NCBI GenBank assembly: GCA_017516865.1
Contig: JAFXAU010000025.1
Span: 82,069 to 146,068, forward strand
Direction: 5' to 3'
DNA length: 64,000 nt
Origin: Bacteroidales bacterium
Lineage (GTDB): Bacteria > Bacteroidota > Bacteroidia > Bacteroidales > UBA1715
This document shows positions 17,580 to 26,566 of this stretch, one piece after another. The notes below the pieces were generated by a model. That model ran no database searches. It saw nothing but the letters and a program-made list of their open reading frames with translations, and was not told where the DNA came from. Numbering within the stretch: the first letter of the stretch is position 1; the number at the start of each line of letters is the position of its first letter. Made by a program: the position numbers and the translations under genes.

Positions 17580-18797
17580 ATGTTTGATGTCGAAACCATA
17601 CGGAAGGATTTTCCCATTTTAAGCCAAAAAGTGAACAATCACAATTTGGTTTATTTTGACAATGCTGCCACTACGCAAAAGCCTCAGGCAGTGATTGATG
17701 CAATTGTTGAATCATATACAAAAACAAATAGCAACATTCATCGAGGAATCCATACATTGAGTCAAATTTCGACTAATTTATATGAAGCGGCACGAAAAAC
17801 AGTGCAGTCTTTTATTCATGCTCCTCACGATTATGAAATTATTTTCACCAAGGGTGTAACGGAGTCTTTAAATCTTGTGGCACAGATATTTAGCGAAGCT
17901 TTTTTGGAAGAAGGTGATGAGGTAATTGTTTCGGCTATGGAACATCATTCCAATCTTGTTCCATGGCAGATTGTCTGTGAACGTCACAAGGCGCATTTGA
18001 AGTTTATTCCGTTCAATCACGACGGTGTTCTCGATATTGAAGCATATAAAAATTTATTTACTGAAAAGACAAAATTTGTTTCTGTCGTACATGTTTCAAA
18101 TACGCTCGGCACGGTCAATCCGATAAAAACAATGATTGACATTGCCCACGGACACAATGTCCCCATAATGATTGACGGAGCTCAATCTGTGCAGCATTTC
18201 CCGATAGATGTTCAAGAATTAGACTGCGATTTTTTTGCTTTTTCGGGACATAAAATTTATGCTCCTACGGGCATCGGCGTGCTGTGGGGCAAGGAAAAAT
18301 GGCTGGAAAAACTGCCTCCGTACCAAGGCGGTGGCGATATGATAAAGACCGTCACTCTTGAGAAAACAATTTATAATGATTTGCCATTTAAATTTGAAGC
18401 TGGAACTACCAATTACGTCGGCGCCCATGCTCTTGGCGTCGCTTTAAATTATTTGACAAATCTTGGCATGGAAAATATTCATTCTCACGAAAAAGATTTG
18501 ATGTTGTATGCGACTGAAAAACTCAGTCAGATTCCGTATGTCACGATTATAGGCAACGCGCCCGAAAAAGCTGGAGCAATTTCGTTCGAAGTTGACGGAG
18601 CACATAGTGCCGACATCGGCATGATACTCGACAAACAGGGAATCGCCATTAGAACGGGAACGCACTGCACGGAACCTATCATGCAGTATTACGGTGTTCC
18701 TGGTACTGCGAGAATGTCGTTCGGGTTGTACAATACCCGTGACGAAATAGATTATTTTGTAAAAATGCTTTCGAAAATAGCAATGATGTTTCAATAA
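17580..18797 (+). CDS. sufS: Cysteine desulfurase, SufS type
   Basis: A 405-residue PLP enzyme that takes sulfur from cysteine for Fe-S cluster assembly. The PLP lysine is in FSGHKIYAPTG and the catalytic cysteine in RTGTHCTEPIM; NIHRGIHTLS and EHHSNLVPWQ are class II SufS signatures. No sufBCD genes are next to it, so it is detached from the usual suf operon, or the rest lies elsewhere. The methionine aminopeptidase gene follows after 11 bp. Confidence 0.95.
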   Translation: MFDVETIRKDFPILSQKVNNHNLVYFDNAATTQKPQAVIDAIVESYTKTNSNIHRGIHTLSQISTNLYEAARKTVQSFIHAPHDYEIIFTKGVTESLNLVAQIFSEAFLEEGDEVIVSAMEHHSNLVPWQIVCERHKAHLKFIPFNHDGVLDIEAYKNLFTEKTKFVSVVHVSNTLGTVNPIKTMIDIAHGHNVPIMIDGAQSVQHFPIDVQELDCDFFAFSGHKIYAPTGIGVLWGKEKWLEKLPPYQGGGDMIKTVTLEKTIYNDLPFKFEAGTTNYVGAHALGVALNYLTNLGMENIHSHEKDLMLYATEKLSQIPYVTIIGNAPEKAGAISFEVDGAHSADIGMILDKQGIAIRTGTHCTEPIMQYYGVPGTARMSFGLYNTRDEIDYFVKMLSKIAMMFQ

Positions 18798-18808
18798 AAA
18801 ATATAGAC

Positions 18809-19678
18809 ATGCAAAAATTAGAACCAAACGACCCCTGCTGGTGTGGGAGCGGAAAGAAATACAAGAAATGCCATTGGCTTCAGGATTGTGAACTCGACAA
18901 ATATCGCCGCGAAGGCTTTCGAATTCTGCCTCGGACAATTTTATATTCTGCCGAGGAAATTGAGAAAATCCGTGCTGCCGGTGCGTTGAACCATGCCGTG
19001 CTCGATATGGTTCAGTCGGAAATCAAAGAAGGTGTTTCCACCGAACATCTCGACAATCTTGTGCGTGAATTTACCTACGACCACCACGCCATTCCTGCGT
19101 GTCTGAACTACGAAGGTTTCCCAAAAAGTTGCTGCATCTCCATCAACGAGGTTGTGTGCCACGGCATTCCTTCGCCCGACAAAATCATAAAAGACGGCGA
19201 CATTGTGAATGTTGACTGTACCACAATTCTCGATGGTTATTTCGGCGACAGTAGCCGTATGTATTGCATTGGCAATGTGGCTCCGAACGCCCAGAAATTG
19301 GTCGATGTGGCAAAAGAATGTCTTGAAATTGGACTGAAACAAGTTAAGCCTTACGGCAGATTAAACGATATTGGCGATGCCATTGAACCGTATGCCAACG
19401 ACAACGGTTTCAGCATTGTACGCGACCTGTGTGGACACGGTATCGGCAAAAAATTCCACGACGAACCCGAAGTGGTGCACTACGCGCAGCCCCGTCAACG
19501 TGGCGTGCTGATGGTTCCTGGCATGGTTTTCACCATAGAGCCAATGGTAAACGAAGGTACGTGGAAGTGCAAATTCCTGAAAGACGGCTGGACAGTCATC
19601 ACTGCCGACAAAAAACTCTCCGCCCAGTGGGAACACACGCTGGTGGTGACGGAAAATGGGTATGAGATTTTGACGTAA
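18809..19678 (+). CDS. map: Type I methionine aminopeptidase with N-terminal SEC-C zinc motif
   Basis: A 289-residue metalloenzyme that removes the initiator methionine. The first 25 residues form a SEC-C zinc knuckle (PCWCGSGKKYKKCHW), which in other methionine aminopeptidases and SecA helps ribosome contact. The pita-bread domain follows, with metal ligands in NVDCTTILDGYFGDSS, CGHGIGKKFHDEPEV and FTIEPMVNEG. It probably shares an mRNA with sufS. Confidence 0.96.
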   Translation: MQKLEPNDPCWCGSGKKYKKCHWLQDCELDKYRREGFRILPRTILYSAEEIEKIRAAGALNHAVLDMVQSEIKEGVSTEHLDNLVREFTYDHHAIPACLNYEGFPKSCCISINEVVCHGIPSPDKIIKDGDIVNVDCTTILDGYFGDSSRMYCIGNVAPNAQKLVDVAKECLEIGLKQVKPYGRLNDIGDAIEPYANDNGFSIVRDLCGHGIGKKFHDEPEVVHYAQPRQRGVLMVPGMVFTIEPMVNEGTWKCKFLKDGWTVITADKKLSAQWEHTLVVTENGYEILT

Positions 19679-19722
19679 TTCACAATTCACAATGCATAAT
19701 GCACAATTCACAATGAAAAATT
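19677..19722. repeat. AT-rich short repeats of the ATTGTGCATT type, left flank
   Basis: Direct repeats of AATTCACA / AATGCATAATGCACA in the 45 bp after the map stop codon. The same motif in inverse orientation occurs at 20122-20171, so the pair brackets the four-helix-bundle gene. Confidence 0.7.
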
Positions 19723-19735
19723 AACACCACAACCA

Positions 19736-20092
19736 ATGAAAAAAGATGCCGACAACATCATTATTGTTAAGAGTAAATCTTTTGCCCTTGAAATAATACA
19801 GATTTATTCATATCTGTGTGATACAAAGAAAGAGTATGTTCTTTCCAAGCAAATGCTTCGAAGCGGAACAAGCATAGGGGCGAATGTAAAAGAGGCTGTT
19901 CGTGCCCAAAGCAAAGCTGATTTTCATGCAAAAATGAATATTGCGCTTAAAGAAGCAAGCGAAACTGAGTATTGGTTGGAATTACTTACAGAGTCAAAAA
20001 TTATTGTTAAAGAACAAGCGGATCAACTACTTTTCCGTTGCCGAGAGCTTCTACGAATGTTAACTTCTATCGTAAAAAATAGTGTCGCATAG
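19736..20092 (+). CDS. Four-helix-bundle protein (S23/TIGR02436 family)
   Basis: A 118-residue helical protein. LEIIQIYSYLCDTKKEYVLSKQMLRSGTSIGANV is typical of the family first seen in 23S rRNA intervening sequences and now common as free-standing genes in Bacteroidota; the rest (EASETEYWLELL) completes the bundle. Its molecular function is unknown. The gene sits between two clusters of short inverse repeats, and hemW follows directly, which suggests that gene plus repeats arrived as one unit. Confidence 0.88.
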   Translation: MKKDADNIIIVKSKSFALEIIQIYSYLCDTKKEYVLSKQMLRSGTSIGANVKEAVRAQSKADFHAKMNIALKEASETEYWLELLTESKIIVKEQADQLLFRCRELLRMLTSIVKNSVA

Positions 20093-20121
20093 TAAATTTC
20101 ATATTTCACACCGCATGACAA

Positions 20122-20171
20122 TACATTGCACATTGAACATTATGCATTGTGCATTGTGCATTGTGCATTTT
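20122..20171. repeat. AT-rich short repeats of the ATTGTGCATT type, right flank
   Basis: Tandem CATTGTG / GCATTGTGCATT steps ending 12 bp before the hemW start. They are the inverse of the cluster at 19677-19722. Reading through them from a TTG gives a false N-terminal extension of hemW. Confidence 0.7.
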
Positions 20172-20182
20172 TTCGTATTGTC

Positions 20183-21313
20183 ATGACAAAAGCTGGAATA
20201 TACATCCACATTCCCTATTGCGCTAAGCTTTGCTACTACTGCGATTTTCATTTTAGTCTGAATTTGAAAACGCGGGAGGAGTTTGTAAGTGCTGTTTGTG
20301 AGGAGTTGCGTATGCGGAAGAATTTCGTTGCGGCTCCTGTTGAAACGTTGTATTTTGGTGGAGGAACGCCGTCGTTGTTGAGTGTTGAGGAATTACGGAA
20401 AATCTTTTCGGTTATTCGGAAGAATTTTGTTGTTCAGCCGTGGGCTGAGGTTTCGTTTGAATGCAATCCCGACGATATTACCGAGGAATATTGCAACGCC
20501 TTGCGTGATTTGGGCATAAACCGTTTGAGCATCGGGATTCAGTCATTTTTCGACGATGACCTTCGTGCGCTCAACCGCCGTCATTCTGCCGAATCAGCAC
20601 GAAATGCAGTGAAAATTGCACAAAAAGTTGGATTTCAGAATATTACCGTTGATTTGATTTACGGTCTTCCCAATATGACGGTGGAACGATGGAAACAAAA
20701 TCTTGCCGAAGTCGAAAAACTCAACGTACAACATTTATCGGCGTATTCGCTTATGGTAGAGCCACATACGGCGCTCAACACGTTTGTTCGCCGTGGAACA
20801 GTTCATTTGCCGACGGAAGAATCCGTTTTGGAACAATTTAATTATTTGATTGACTGGTCGGAACAAACAGGTTTTGAGCAATATGAGATTTCGAATTTTG
20901 CCCGTAACGGTATGTATTCACGGCATAATTCATCGTATTGGACAGGCGAACCGTATCTCGGAGTCGGTCCGTCGGCGCACTCGTTCGATGGCGAAAAACG
21001 TTATTGGAACATTGCCCACAATGCAAAATACATTGCGTCCATCAAACAAGGAATTCTTCCCTGCGGAACCGAAACATTGTCACTTCGCGACAAATATAAT
21101 GAATTGATATTGACTGGTTTGCGGACAAAAAAAGGTATTTGTTGCGAAACAGTAAAAACGCTATTTTCCGATTTTTTCTTCTCTTTCGAGCAGCACAAAA
21201 AAATCTATCTTGCACGAGAGCTTTTACAAGAACAGAATGGCAACATTTCGCTCACACGCAAAGGTATAATGCTGTCGGATGCGATTATGAGCGATTTCTT
21301 CGTGACGGAATAA
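20183..21313 (+). CDS. hemW: Radical SAM HemW (coproporphyrinogen III oxidase-like)
   Basis: A 376-residue radical SAM protein; HemW proteins bind heme and are thought to act as heme chaperones rather than as true HemN. The cluster motif is YCAKLCYYCDF, and FGGGTPSLL, FECNPDD and LSIGIQSF are conserved. I start it at ATG 20183 (MTKAGIYIHIPYC); the longer frame from a TTG at 20126 only translates the repeat. There is no C-terminal HemN extension. Confidence 0.93.
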   Translation: MTKAGIYIHIPYCAKLCYYCDFHFSLNLKTREEFVSAVCEELRMRKNFVAAPVETLYFGGGTPSLLSVEELRKIFSVIRKNFVVQPWAEVSFECNPDDITEEYCNALRDLGINRLSIGIQSFFDDDLRALNRRHSAESARNAVKIAQKVGFQNITVDLIYGLPNMTVERWKQNLAEVEKLNVQHLSAYSLMVEPHTALNTFVRRGTVHLPTEESVLEQFNYLIDWSEQTGFEQYEISNFARNGMYSRHNSSYWTGEPYLGVGPSAHSFDGEKRYWNIAHNAKYIASIKQGILPCGTETLSLRDKYNELILTGLRTKKGICCETVKTLFSDFFFSFEQHKKIYLARELLQEQNGNISLTRKGIMLSDAIMSDFFVTE

Positions 21314-21366
21314 GTGTTTCTTTACCAAAGTTTTACAATCTTTATTGTTAATAAAATGTGAAATGT

Positions 21367-21396
21367 TTGTGGAATGTAAAAAAATTCCTATTTTTG
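21367..21396 (+). promoter_or_regulatory. Promoter of yceD-rpmF
   Basis: TTG (21367-21369), 19 nt, TATTTTTG (21389-21396), 18 bp before the yceD start. Confidence 0.75.
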
Positions 21397-21413
21397 CCTG
21401 CTTAATTTTTAGT

Positions 21414-21941
21414 ATGAGTCGGACGAGGGATACATATACGATTCCATTGCAGTCGCTGAAAGAAGGGGTGTTCGACGAGGTGCTGGAAATTGGCAAAGAG
21501 TTCATTGAAGCACAAAAAATGGAAGGAGTGTTCGACGCAGACGTTCACGCCAAAGTTCATTTTGTGAAGCAGAAAAATCTGCACACGCTGTCAATCGTAA
21601 TGAAAGGAACTATTTCGGTGGCTTGCGACAGATGTTTGGACGTGTTTGCCCTGCCAATCGAAATGAGTCAGGATATGGTTGTGAAAGTTGGTGAAAAGAA
21701 CGACGAGCTTGCCGATGCGGAAAACGTGATAGTAATTGCTCCCGACGAGACTGAAATTGGTCTTTCGCCGATTCTCTACGAAATGATAATGCTCTCAATT
21801 CCATTGAAAAAAGTGCATCCGAACGAAAAAGATTGTAACGCCGATGTAGTTTCTTATTTGAAACAATCGGCAAACAAGAAAACAAAACAAGAAACAACGG
21901 ATCCTAGATGGGATTCATTAAAAAATATGTTTAAAAATTAA
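21414..21941 (+). CDS. yceD: YceD/DUF177 family protein
   Basis: A 175-residue protein of the DUF177 family, linked in other bacteria to 23S rRNA accumulation and nearly always found just before rpmF, as here (12 bp). The zinc-finger-like remnant VACDRCLD and the family's C-terminal DPRWDSLKNMF motif are visible. I start it at ATG 21414 (MSRTRDTY), not at the upstream TTG 21345, which would lie before the promoter. Confidence 0.9.
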   Translation: MSRTRDTYTIPLQSLKEGVFDEVLEIGKEFIEAQKMEGVFDADVHAKVHFVKQKNLHTLSIVMKGTISVACDRCLDVFALPIEMSQDMVVKVGEKNDELADAENVIVIAPDETEIGLSPILYEMIMLSIPLKKVHPNEKDCNADVVSYLKQSANKKTKQETTDPRWDSLKNMFKN

Positions 21942-21953
21942 AATAATAATAAG

Positions 21954-22148
21954 ATGGCACATCCTAAACGAAAAGTCTCGAAAACGAGAAGAGACAAAAG
22001 ACGTACACACGACAATGCAGTAATCCCAACATTGAGCAAATGCGCTACAACTGGTACTGTTCACCGTCGTCACACAGCTTACGAAGTAGAAGGTAATCTT
22101 TACTACAACGGCAAATTGTTGGTAGAAAAACAACAAGCTGCTCAGTAA
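21954..22148 (+). CDS. rpmF: Ribosomal protein L32
   Basis: A 64-residue protein of the large subunit. MAHPKRKVSKTRRDKRR is the L32 signature. The zinc-binding cysteines of the C+ form are largely absent (one Cys only), so this is a C- type. It is followed by a strong terminator. Confidence 0.98.
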   Translation: MAHPKRKVSKTRRDKRRTHDNAVIPTLSKCATTGTVHRRHTAYEVEGNLYYNGKLLVEKQQAAQ

Positions 22149-22174
22149 GAGTAAATCAAAAATATATTTTGCAG

Positions 22175-22214
22175 AACAAGGTATTCCTTATTTTGAGGAG
22201 TACTCTTGTTTTTT
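22175..22214 (+). terminator. Terminator after rpmF
   Basis: Long stem from AACAAGGTATTCCT (22175-22188) pairing with AGGAGTACTCTTGTT (22196-22210), one bulge, followed by a T-run. Confidence 0.85.
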
Positions 22215-22272
22215 GTGTTTATATTAAACCAAAAAAGGAATAATTTCATAGATTTGTAAAAATAAAGTTACA

Positions 22273-23055
22273 ATGAAAAGTCTTTTCCGTCATTCGGTTG
22301 TAGTATTATCTCTTCTGACAATGCTTTCGTGTTCTTCGAGGGCTCAGGAAACGGGTTTAATGCAGCCGGCAGAAATGGCGGATTATGTTACGAATACTCC
22401 TTGCCAACTTATTGAGCATGTTGGATATACAGTTTGTTACAACATAAAATGGCATATTCCTAACTGGGTAGCGTATGAATTTACGTATGACGAAGTAAAC
22501 GGCGACATTCCTCGTAAAGGGAATGACGTTTTTATGCACGACCCGCAGGCAAAAGGAACAATTGTAAATAAGTATGATTATTCAAAATCAGGATATGATA
22601 GGGGACACATGGCTCCAGCAGGAGATATGAAGTGGGACAAGAAAGCAATGACGGAAAGTTTTTACCTTTCGAACATTTGTCCGCAGACGCATAGTCTGAA
22701 TGATGGTGACTGGCGAATCTTGGAAGAGCGAATTCGTGCTTGGGTGCGAAAATATGGGACATTATACATTGTATGCGGACCATTGATTTCCGACAATCCC
22801 CAAACAATTGCAAACGGGAAAATTGCCGTTCCGTATGCTTTTTTTAAAGTCATACTTAGAAAAAAAGGCGACGGGTACGAGGCTATCGGGTTTGTGTTCA
22901 AAAACGATGAAACTCGTGGACCACTTTCTTCGTATGCGGTTTCGGTCGATTATGTGGAAGAACTTACAAAGATAGATTTCTTTTCTCCTTTGCCTGACGA
23001 GGCAGAAGAGCAGGCGGAATGCGATTTTAATCTCTCTTCATGGGGATTGAGGTAA
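22273..23055 (+). CDS. Exported DNA/RNA non-specific endonuclease (NUC1 family)
   Basis: A 260-residue protein with a lipoprotein-type N-terminus (LLTMLSCSSRAQ, possible lipidated Cys20) and a beta-beta-alpha metal nuclease domain. The catalytic motif is YDRGHMAPAGDM with the general-base histidine, and the Mg2+-binding asparagine is in YLSNICPQ. It should degrade DNA or RNA outside the inner membrane, for nutrition or defence. A TAGATTTG -7 box lies at 22249-22256. It converges with the oxidoreductase gene. Confidence 0.93.
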   Translation: MKSLFRHSVVVLSLLTMLSCSSRAQETGLMQPAEMADYVTNTPCQLIEHVGYTVCYNIKWHIPNWVAYEFTYDEVNGDIPRKGNDVFMHDPQAKGTIVNKYDYSKSGYDRGHMAPAGDMKWDKKAMTESFYLSNICPQTHSLNDGDWRILEERIRAWVRKYGTLYIVCGPLISDNPQTIANGKIAVPYAFFKVILRKKGDGYEAIGFVFKNDETRGPLSSYAVSVDYVEELTKIDFFSPLPDEAEEQAECDFNLSSWGLR

Positions 23056-23080
23056 CTCGAGATTTTCAGTCTTAAAATTT

Positions 23081-24058
23081 CTAATCCATGGGATATTTCA
23101 CGCCCCATTCTTTGCGAAGCGAATCCATCTGGTGCATGACGGAAATCGTTTCGGCGTGTGGCATCATAGGTGATTCAAGCAAGCCCGCCTCTATGCTCCG
23201 ACGACTTTCCATCACTTGATATTCATAGCCAGAAATCATATCCGACGGTTTCTCATAGGTTGCCACTAGTGCATAATTGCGATAAACCTCAACCCGTTCG
23301 GGACAGTTCACATTGTCAATTCTAATATAGCCCTCTGTGCCGCTGATAACGCCTTGACGGTCGTTGAGACAGCGCGCGCCAGCCTGTAGATTCGCCATTT
23401 TGCCGTCGGCGTAACTCAACGAAATACTTTCCTGCATATCCATTCCCGTTGCTCCCAACTGACAGTTCGTGACCGTTTTCACTATATCGCTACCGAAATA
23501 CATTCGTGCAAAATTCAGCACATACACGCCCACGTCGAGCAACGCTCCGCCGCACAATGCTGGATTGGTGATTCTTTCTTTGTCTTCCAACGGATAGCAC
23601 AAACTTGCCGAAAGCAAACGAGGTTCCCCAATCGCTCCGCCATCAAGAAGTTCTTTAATCTTATGTGACAGAGGCATATAGCGTGTCCAAATTGCTTCGG
23701 TTACGAATACTCCTTTTGATTCCGCAAGTTGCAACAATTCAGCTGCTTCGCGGGCATTGGCCGTAAACGCTTTCTCCACAAGACACGGTTTCCCGTGTTC
23801 AACGGCCAGTTTCGTATGCTGAAAGTGATGCGAGTGTGGTGTAGCCACGTAAATCAAATCTATGTCATTGTCGCGAACCAATTCTTCGTAAGAGCCGTAT
23901 GCTTTTTCAATATTAAACTTTGCTGCAAACAACCGAGCTCTTTCAATTGAGCGAGAGGCAATCGCAGATATTTCATATCCATTCATTCTTGATACTGTCT
24001 CCGCCATTTTCTCGGCAATCCAGCCTGCTCCAATTATTCCTATTTTGAATGTGTCCAT
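23081..24058 (-). CDS. Gfo/Idh/MocA-family NAD(P)-dependent oxidoreductase
   Basis: A 325-residue dehydrogenase with an N-terminal Rossmann fold (IGIIGAGWIAEKMAETV), the EKAFTANAREA step carrying the usual lysine, and the C-terminal substrate domain (GGALLDVGVYVLNFARMYFG). The closest type is dihydrodiol or xylose dehydrogenase-like. The substrate cannot be told. It precedes no clear pathway partner; the glycosyltransferase gene lies 52 bp upstream on the same strand. Confidence 0.88.
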   Translation of the reverse strand: MDTFKIGIIGAGWIAEKMAETVSRMNGYEISAIASRSIERARLFAAKFNIEKAYGSYEELVRDNDIDLIYVATPHSHHFQHTKLAVEHGKPCLVEKAFTANAREAAELLQLAESKGVFVTEAIWTRYMPLSHKIKELLDGGAIGEPRLLSASLCYPLEDKERITNPALCGGALLDVGVYVLNFARMYFGSDIVKTVTNCQLGATGMDMQESISLSYADGKMANLQAGARCLNDRQGVISGTEGYIRIDNVNCPERVEVYRNYALVATYEKPSDMISGYEYQVMESRRSIEAGLLESPMMPHAETISVMHQMDSLRKEWGVKYPMD

Positions 24059-24110
24059 GTTCGTATAATCTGTTTTATTTATTATATGGCTTTGACATGT
24101 TTTGTCTCCC

Positions 24111-25232
24111 TTATTTCAATAATGCCCGGAATTTCTCTGTAAGAATATTCCACGCATATTTTTTCTTTTCATCGCGAATGTTTTCTGTCATTTTTATGGC
24201 ATTGTCGGAAGCGAAGAATTTCACAATGGCGTTTGCCAGTGCGTGGCTGTTCGGTTCCACGACGTAGCCCACTTTCTCGTCGGGAATGATTTCTGCCAAA
24301 CCGCCCACGTTGGTCACAATCATAGGTTTTTCAAAATGATAGCCCACCTGCGTCACACCCGACTGCGTGGCTGATTTATATGGCTGGACAATTACATCGG
24401 CGGCACAGAAATAATTGTTGACTTCGTTGTCGGGAATGTATTCCGAAAACCACGTAATATTTTGTATGCCAAGATGTTCGGTGAGTTTCTTATATTTTTC
24501 TTCGTTGCTGTAAAATTCCCCTGCCACGAGCAAATGAATGTTAGAGAACTTGATTCGCTCGTTTGCCATTGCGTGGAGCAGCAAATCCAAACCTTTGTAT
24601 TCGCGAATGAAACCGAAAAACAAAATATACCGTTTGTCAGGATTTAAGCCAAGATGCCGACACGCCTGTTCTTTACTGATTAGCGCACCGTAGGTGTCGT
24701 AAATTGGATGTGGCGACCACGATTTTGGTTTTGGTTTGCGTTCAAACAATTCAATTTCCTTAAAAACTGATTGCGACAAGGTGAAAAATCCGTCCATTGC
24801 GTTCACAAAATATGGAGCAAGAATTTTGTCTAGAATCGATGGCTCATGTGCTATCATGTTATGAATCAATCCGATACATTTTGCGTTACATCGCCGTTTC
24901 AACACACGTGCGATAGTGCCGAAACATGGAGCCATAAACGACATCCAATAGGCGAAAATCACCACGTCGGGGTTTTGTTTAGCAATTGCCTTTGCCGTTT
25001 TTCGCCAGTTGAACGGGTTCACGGAATGAACCGAGCGGTTAATTTTCAAGTCGGGAGCGGTTCCGTTGGAATATTGCGTCTTCCCCGGGAACAAAAAGTT
25101 CGGATATTGCAGCGTGAATGTTTCAATGGAAATATCTTCGCCTTCCTTTTGAAACTCAATGGCAAGCCGTTCGTTGAAGGCGGCCAGGCCACCACGATAC
25201 GGGAATGCAGTACCGACCAAAACTATCTTCAT
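24111..25232 (-). CDS. Glycosyltransferase family 4
   Basis: A 373-residue GT-B enzyme. The N-terminal half starts MKIVLVGTAFPYRGG; the C-terminal half has the nucleotide-sugar site ILFFGFIREYKGLDLLLHAM and the EX7E-like region PYKSATQSGVTQVGYHFEKPMIVTNVGG. It should add a sugar to a lipid or surface glycan. Its start codon overlaps the queH stop by one base, which suggests coupled translation although the functions are unrelated. Confidence 0.88.
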   Translation of the reverse strand: MKIVLVGTAFPYRGGLAAFNERLAIEFQKEGEDISIETFTLQYPNFLFPGKTQYSNGTAPDLKINRSVHSVNPFNWRKTAKAIAKQNPDVVIFAYWMSFMAPCFGTIARVLKRRCNAKCIGLIHNMIAHEPSILDKILAPYFVNAMDGFFTLSQSVFKEIELFERKPKPKSWSPHPIYDTYGALISKEQACRHLGLNPDKRYILFFGFIREYKGLDLLLHAMANERIKFSNIHLLVAGEFYSNEEKYKKLTEHLGIQNITWFSEYIPDNEVNNYFCAADVIVQPYKSATQSGVTQVGYHFEKPMIVTNVGGLAEIIPDEKVGYVVEPNSHALANAIVKFFASDNAIKMTENIRDEKKKYAWNILTEKFRALLK

Positions 25233-25771
25233 TATTTGTCCTCCCGTTTATTTGTATTCATACTAAACTCGCAAGCACAATAGCATTGGCGGTACAAATC
25301 TAATTCTTTGCTCAGTTCAATGCTTCGTTTGTAGCCGTCTTTTTTCTTAAAATCATAGTGCGTGTAACCCTTGAATTGTTCGCCAATGGCTTGTATCACA
25401 TTTGAATTTTTATGCGGACTGATGGTTAATGTTGTCGCAAAGTGTTCAAAACCAAGTTCTTCGGCCTTTTGTGCCGTGGCAGAAAGCAATGTCTTGAAGC
25501 ACGCATGGCAACGAAGACCGCCTTCCTTTTCGTGTTCCAGACCAGCCACATTTTTAAGCCAGAAATCATGGTTGTAGTCACCAACAATCAGTTCCACGCC
25601 AAAGTGTTTGGCAAGTTTTTCCACGTACAATTTTCGTTTTTCCCATTCTTCTTTCGGATAAATGTTGGGCATAAAATAGTAAAGTGTCAAGTCCCATTCT
25701 TCGGCAAGCAGCCGTTCCACCGACGCCGAGCCGCACGGAGCACAACAGATATGAAGAAGAATTTTTTTCAT
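25232..25771 (-). CDS. queH: Epoxyqueuosine reductase QueH
   Basis: A 179-residue DUF208 enzyme that reduces epoxyqueuosine to queuosine in tRNA, the last step of Q synthesis, replacing QueG. The cysteine motifs HICCAPC at the N-terminus, RCHACF in the middle and YRQCYCACEFS near the C-terminus match the family's Fe-S and metal ligands. Confidence 0.94.
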   Translation of the reverse strand: MKKILLHICCAPCGSASVERLLAEEWDLTLYYFMPNIYPKEEWEKRKLYVEKLAKHFGVELIVGDYNHDFWLKNVAGLEHEKEGGLRCHACFKTLLSATAQKAEELGFEHFATTLTISPHKNSNVIQAIGEQFKGYTHYDFKKKDGYKRSIELSKELDLYRQCYCACEFSMNTNKREDK

Positions 25772-25887
25772 GTAACCGAAGGTTCAACTATTTATCGAAT
25801 ACAAATTTCTGACAATTTTTTGGACAAAGTAATAAAAAATGTCAAGAAAAGCGGAAGAATAAAAAAATAATCAAACCACACTCGTAC

Positions 25888-25912
25888 AGTATTAAAAATA
25901 ATACTATATTTG
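25888..25912 (+). promoter_or_regulatory. hicAB promoter with overlapping operator-like inverted repeat
   Basis: TATATTTG at 25905-25912 forms the -7 box. The inverted repeat AGTATT (25888-25893) / AATACT (25900-25905) abuts it, a fitting site for repression by the HTH domain of HicB. No good TTG box is seen, which would fit a regulated promoter. Confidence 0.5.
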
Positions 25913-25932
25913 CCGTACACATTTCTAATTTC

Positions 25933-26127
25933 ATGAAACGCTATAAGGTAAGGGAAGTGATAGATTTTCTAACTCGTGACGGCTGGATTCTGCAATATTG
26001 GAAGGGCGACCACCGCCAGTATAAGCATCCGACAAAGAAAGGAAAAGTAACCGTAAAGGGGAAATTGTCGGATAATTTAAGTCAAGAATTGTTGAACAGT
26101 ATATGGAAACAGGCAGGATGGAAATGA
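25933..26127 (+). CDS. hicA: HicA-type mRNA interferase toxin
   Basis: A 64-residue dsRBD-like toxin that cleaves translated mRNA. KVREVIDFLTRDGW and GDHRQYKHPTKKGKVTVKGK contain the conserved catalytic histidine and glycine. Its stop overlaps the hicB start (ATGA). Confidence 0.93.
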   Translation: MKRYKVREVIDFLTRDGWILQYWKGDHRQYKHPTKKGKVTVKGKLSDNLSQELLNSIWKQAGWK

Positions 26128-26537
26128 AAAAAATTTTAGTACATATTGACTGGTGTGATAAGAATTATGGTGCAGTAACTGATTGTAAAGAACTTATGGG
26201 TGTTGTAGCCGTAACGGACAAGACAATGCTTGGTTTGAAATCCTCGTTGCTGGAATCTATTGATTTTCACATAGATGGATTGGTTAATGATGGAGAACAT
26301 ATTCCCGAATGGCTTGCGACCAAGAATTTCGAAATCGTGTATGATTACACGTTGAGCGCTATTTTACAAGAGTCACAGCGATTTACTACATTGGCTGCCA
26401 TCAGCAGGGCTACAGGAATCAAGCATGCACAATTGTCGCATTACGCCAATGCAGTTTGTCGTCCTCGTCCAGCACAACGCAAAAAAGTAATCGACGGACT
26501 GCACTCCATCGGTCAGAAATGTCTTTCGCTTGGGTAA
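26124..26537 (+). CDS. hicB: HicB-type antitoxin with C-terminal HTH
   Basis: A 137-residue antitoxin with an N-terminal partly degraded RNase H-like fold (KKILVHIDWCDKNYGAV) and a C-terminal helix-turn-helix (TTLAAISRATGIKHAQLSHYANAVCRP) that should bind the operator-like repeat at 25888. I start it at ATG 26124, which overlaps the hicA stop, rather than at ATG 26103 inside hicA. Confidence 0.88.
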   Translation: MKKILVHIDWCDKNYGAVTDCKELMGVVAVTDKTMLGLKSSLLESIDFHIDGLVNDGEHIPEWLATKNFEIVYDYTLSAILQESQRFTTLAAISRATGIKHAQLSHYANAVCRPRPAQRKKVIDGLHSIGQKCLSLG

Positions 26538-26566
26538 TTACGAATTTATATAACTCATATCTCGTC

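Noticed and set aside
20126..20182. N-terminal extension of HemW from TTG
   Set aside because: It translates the ATTGTGCATT repeat; the conserved protein begins at MTKAGIYIHIPYC.
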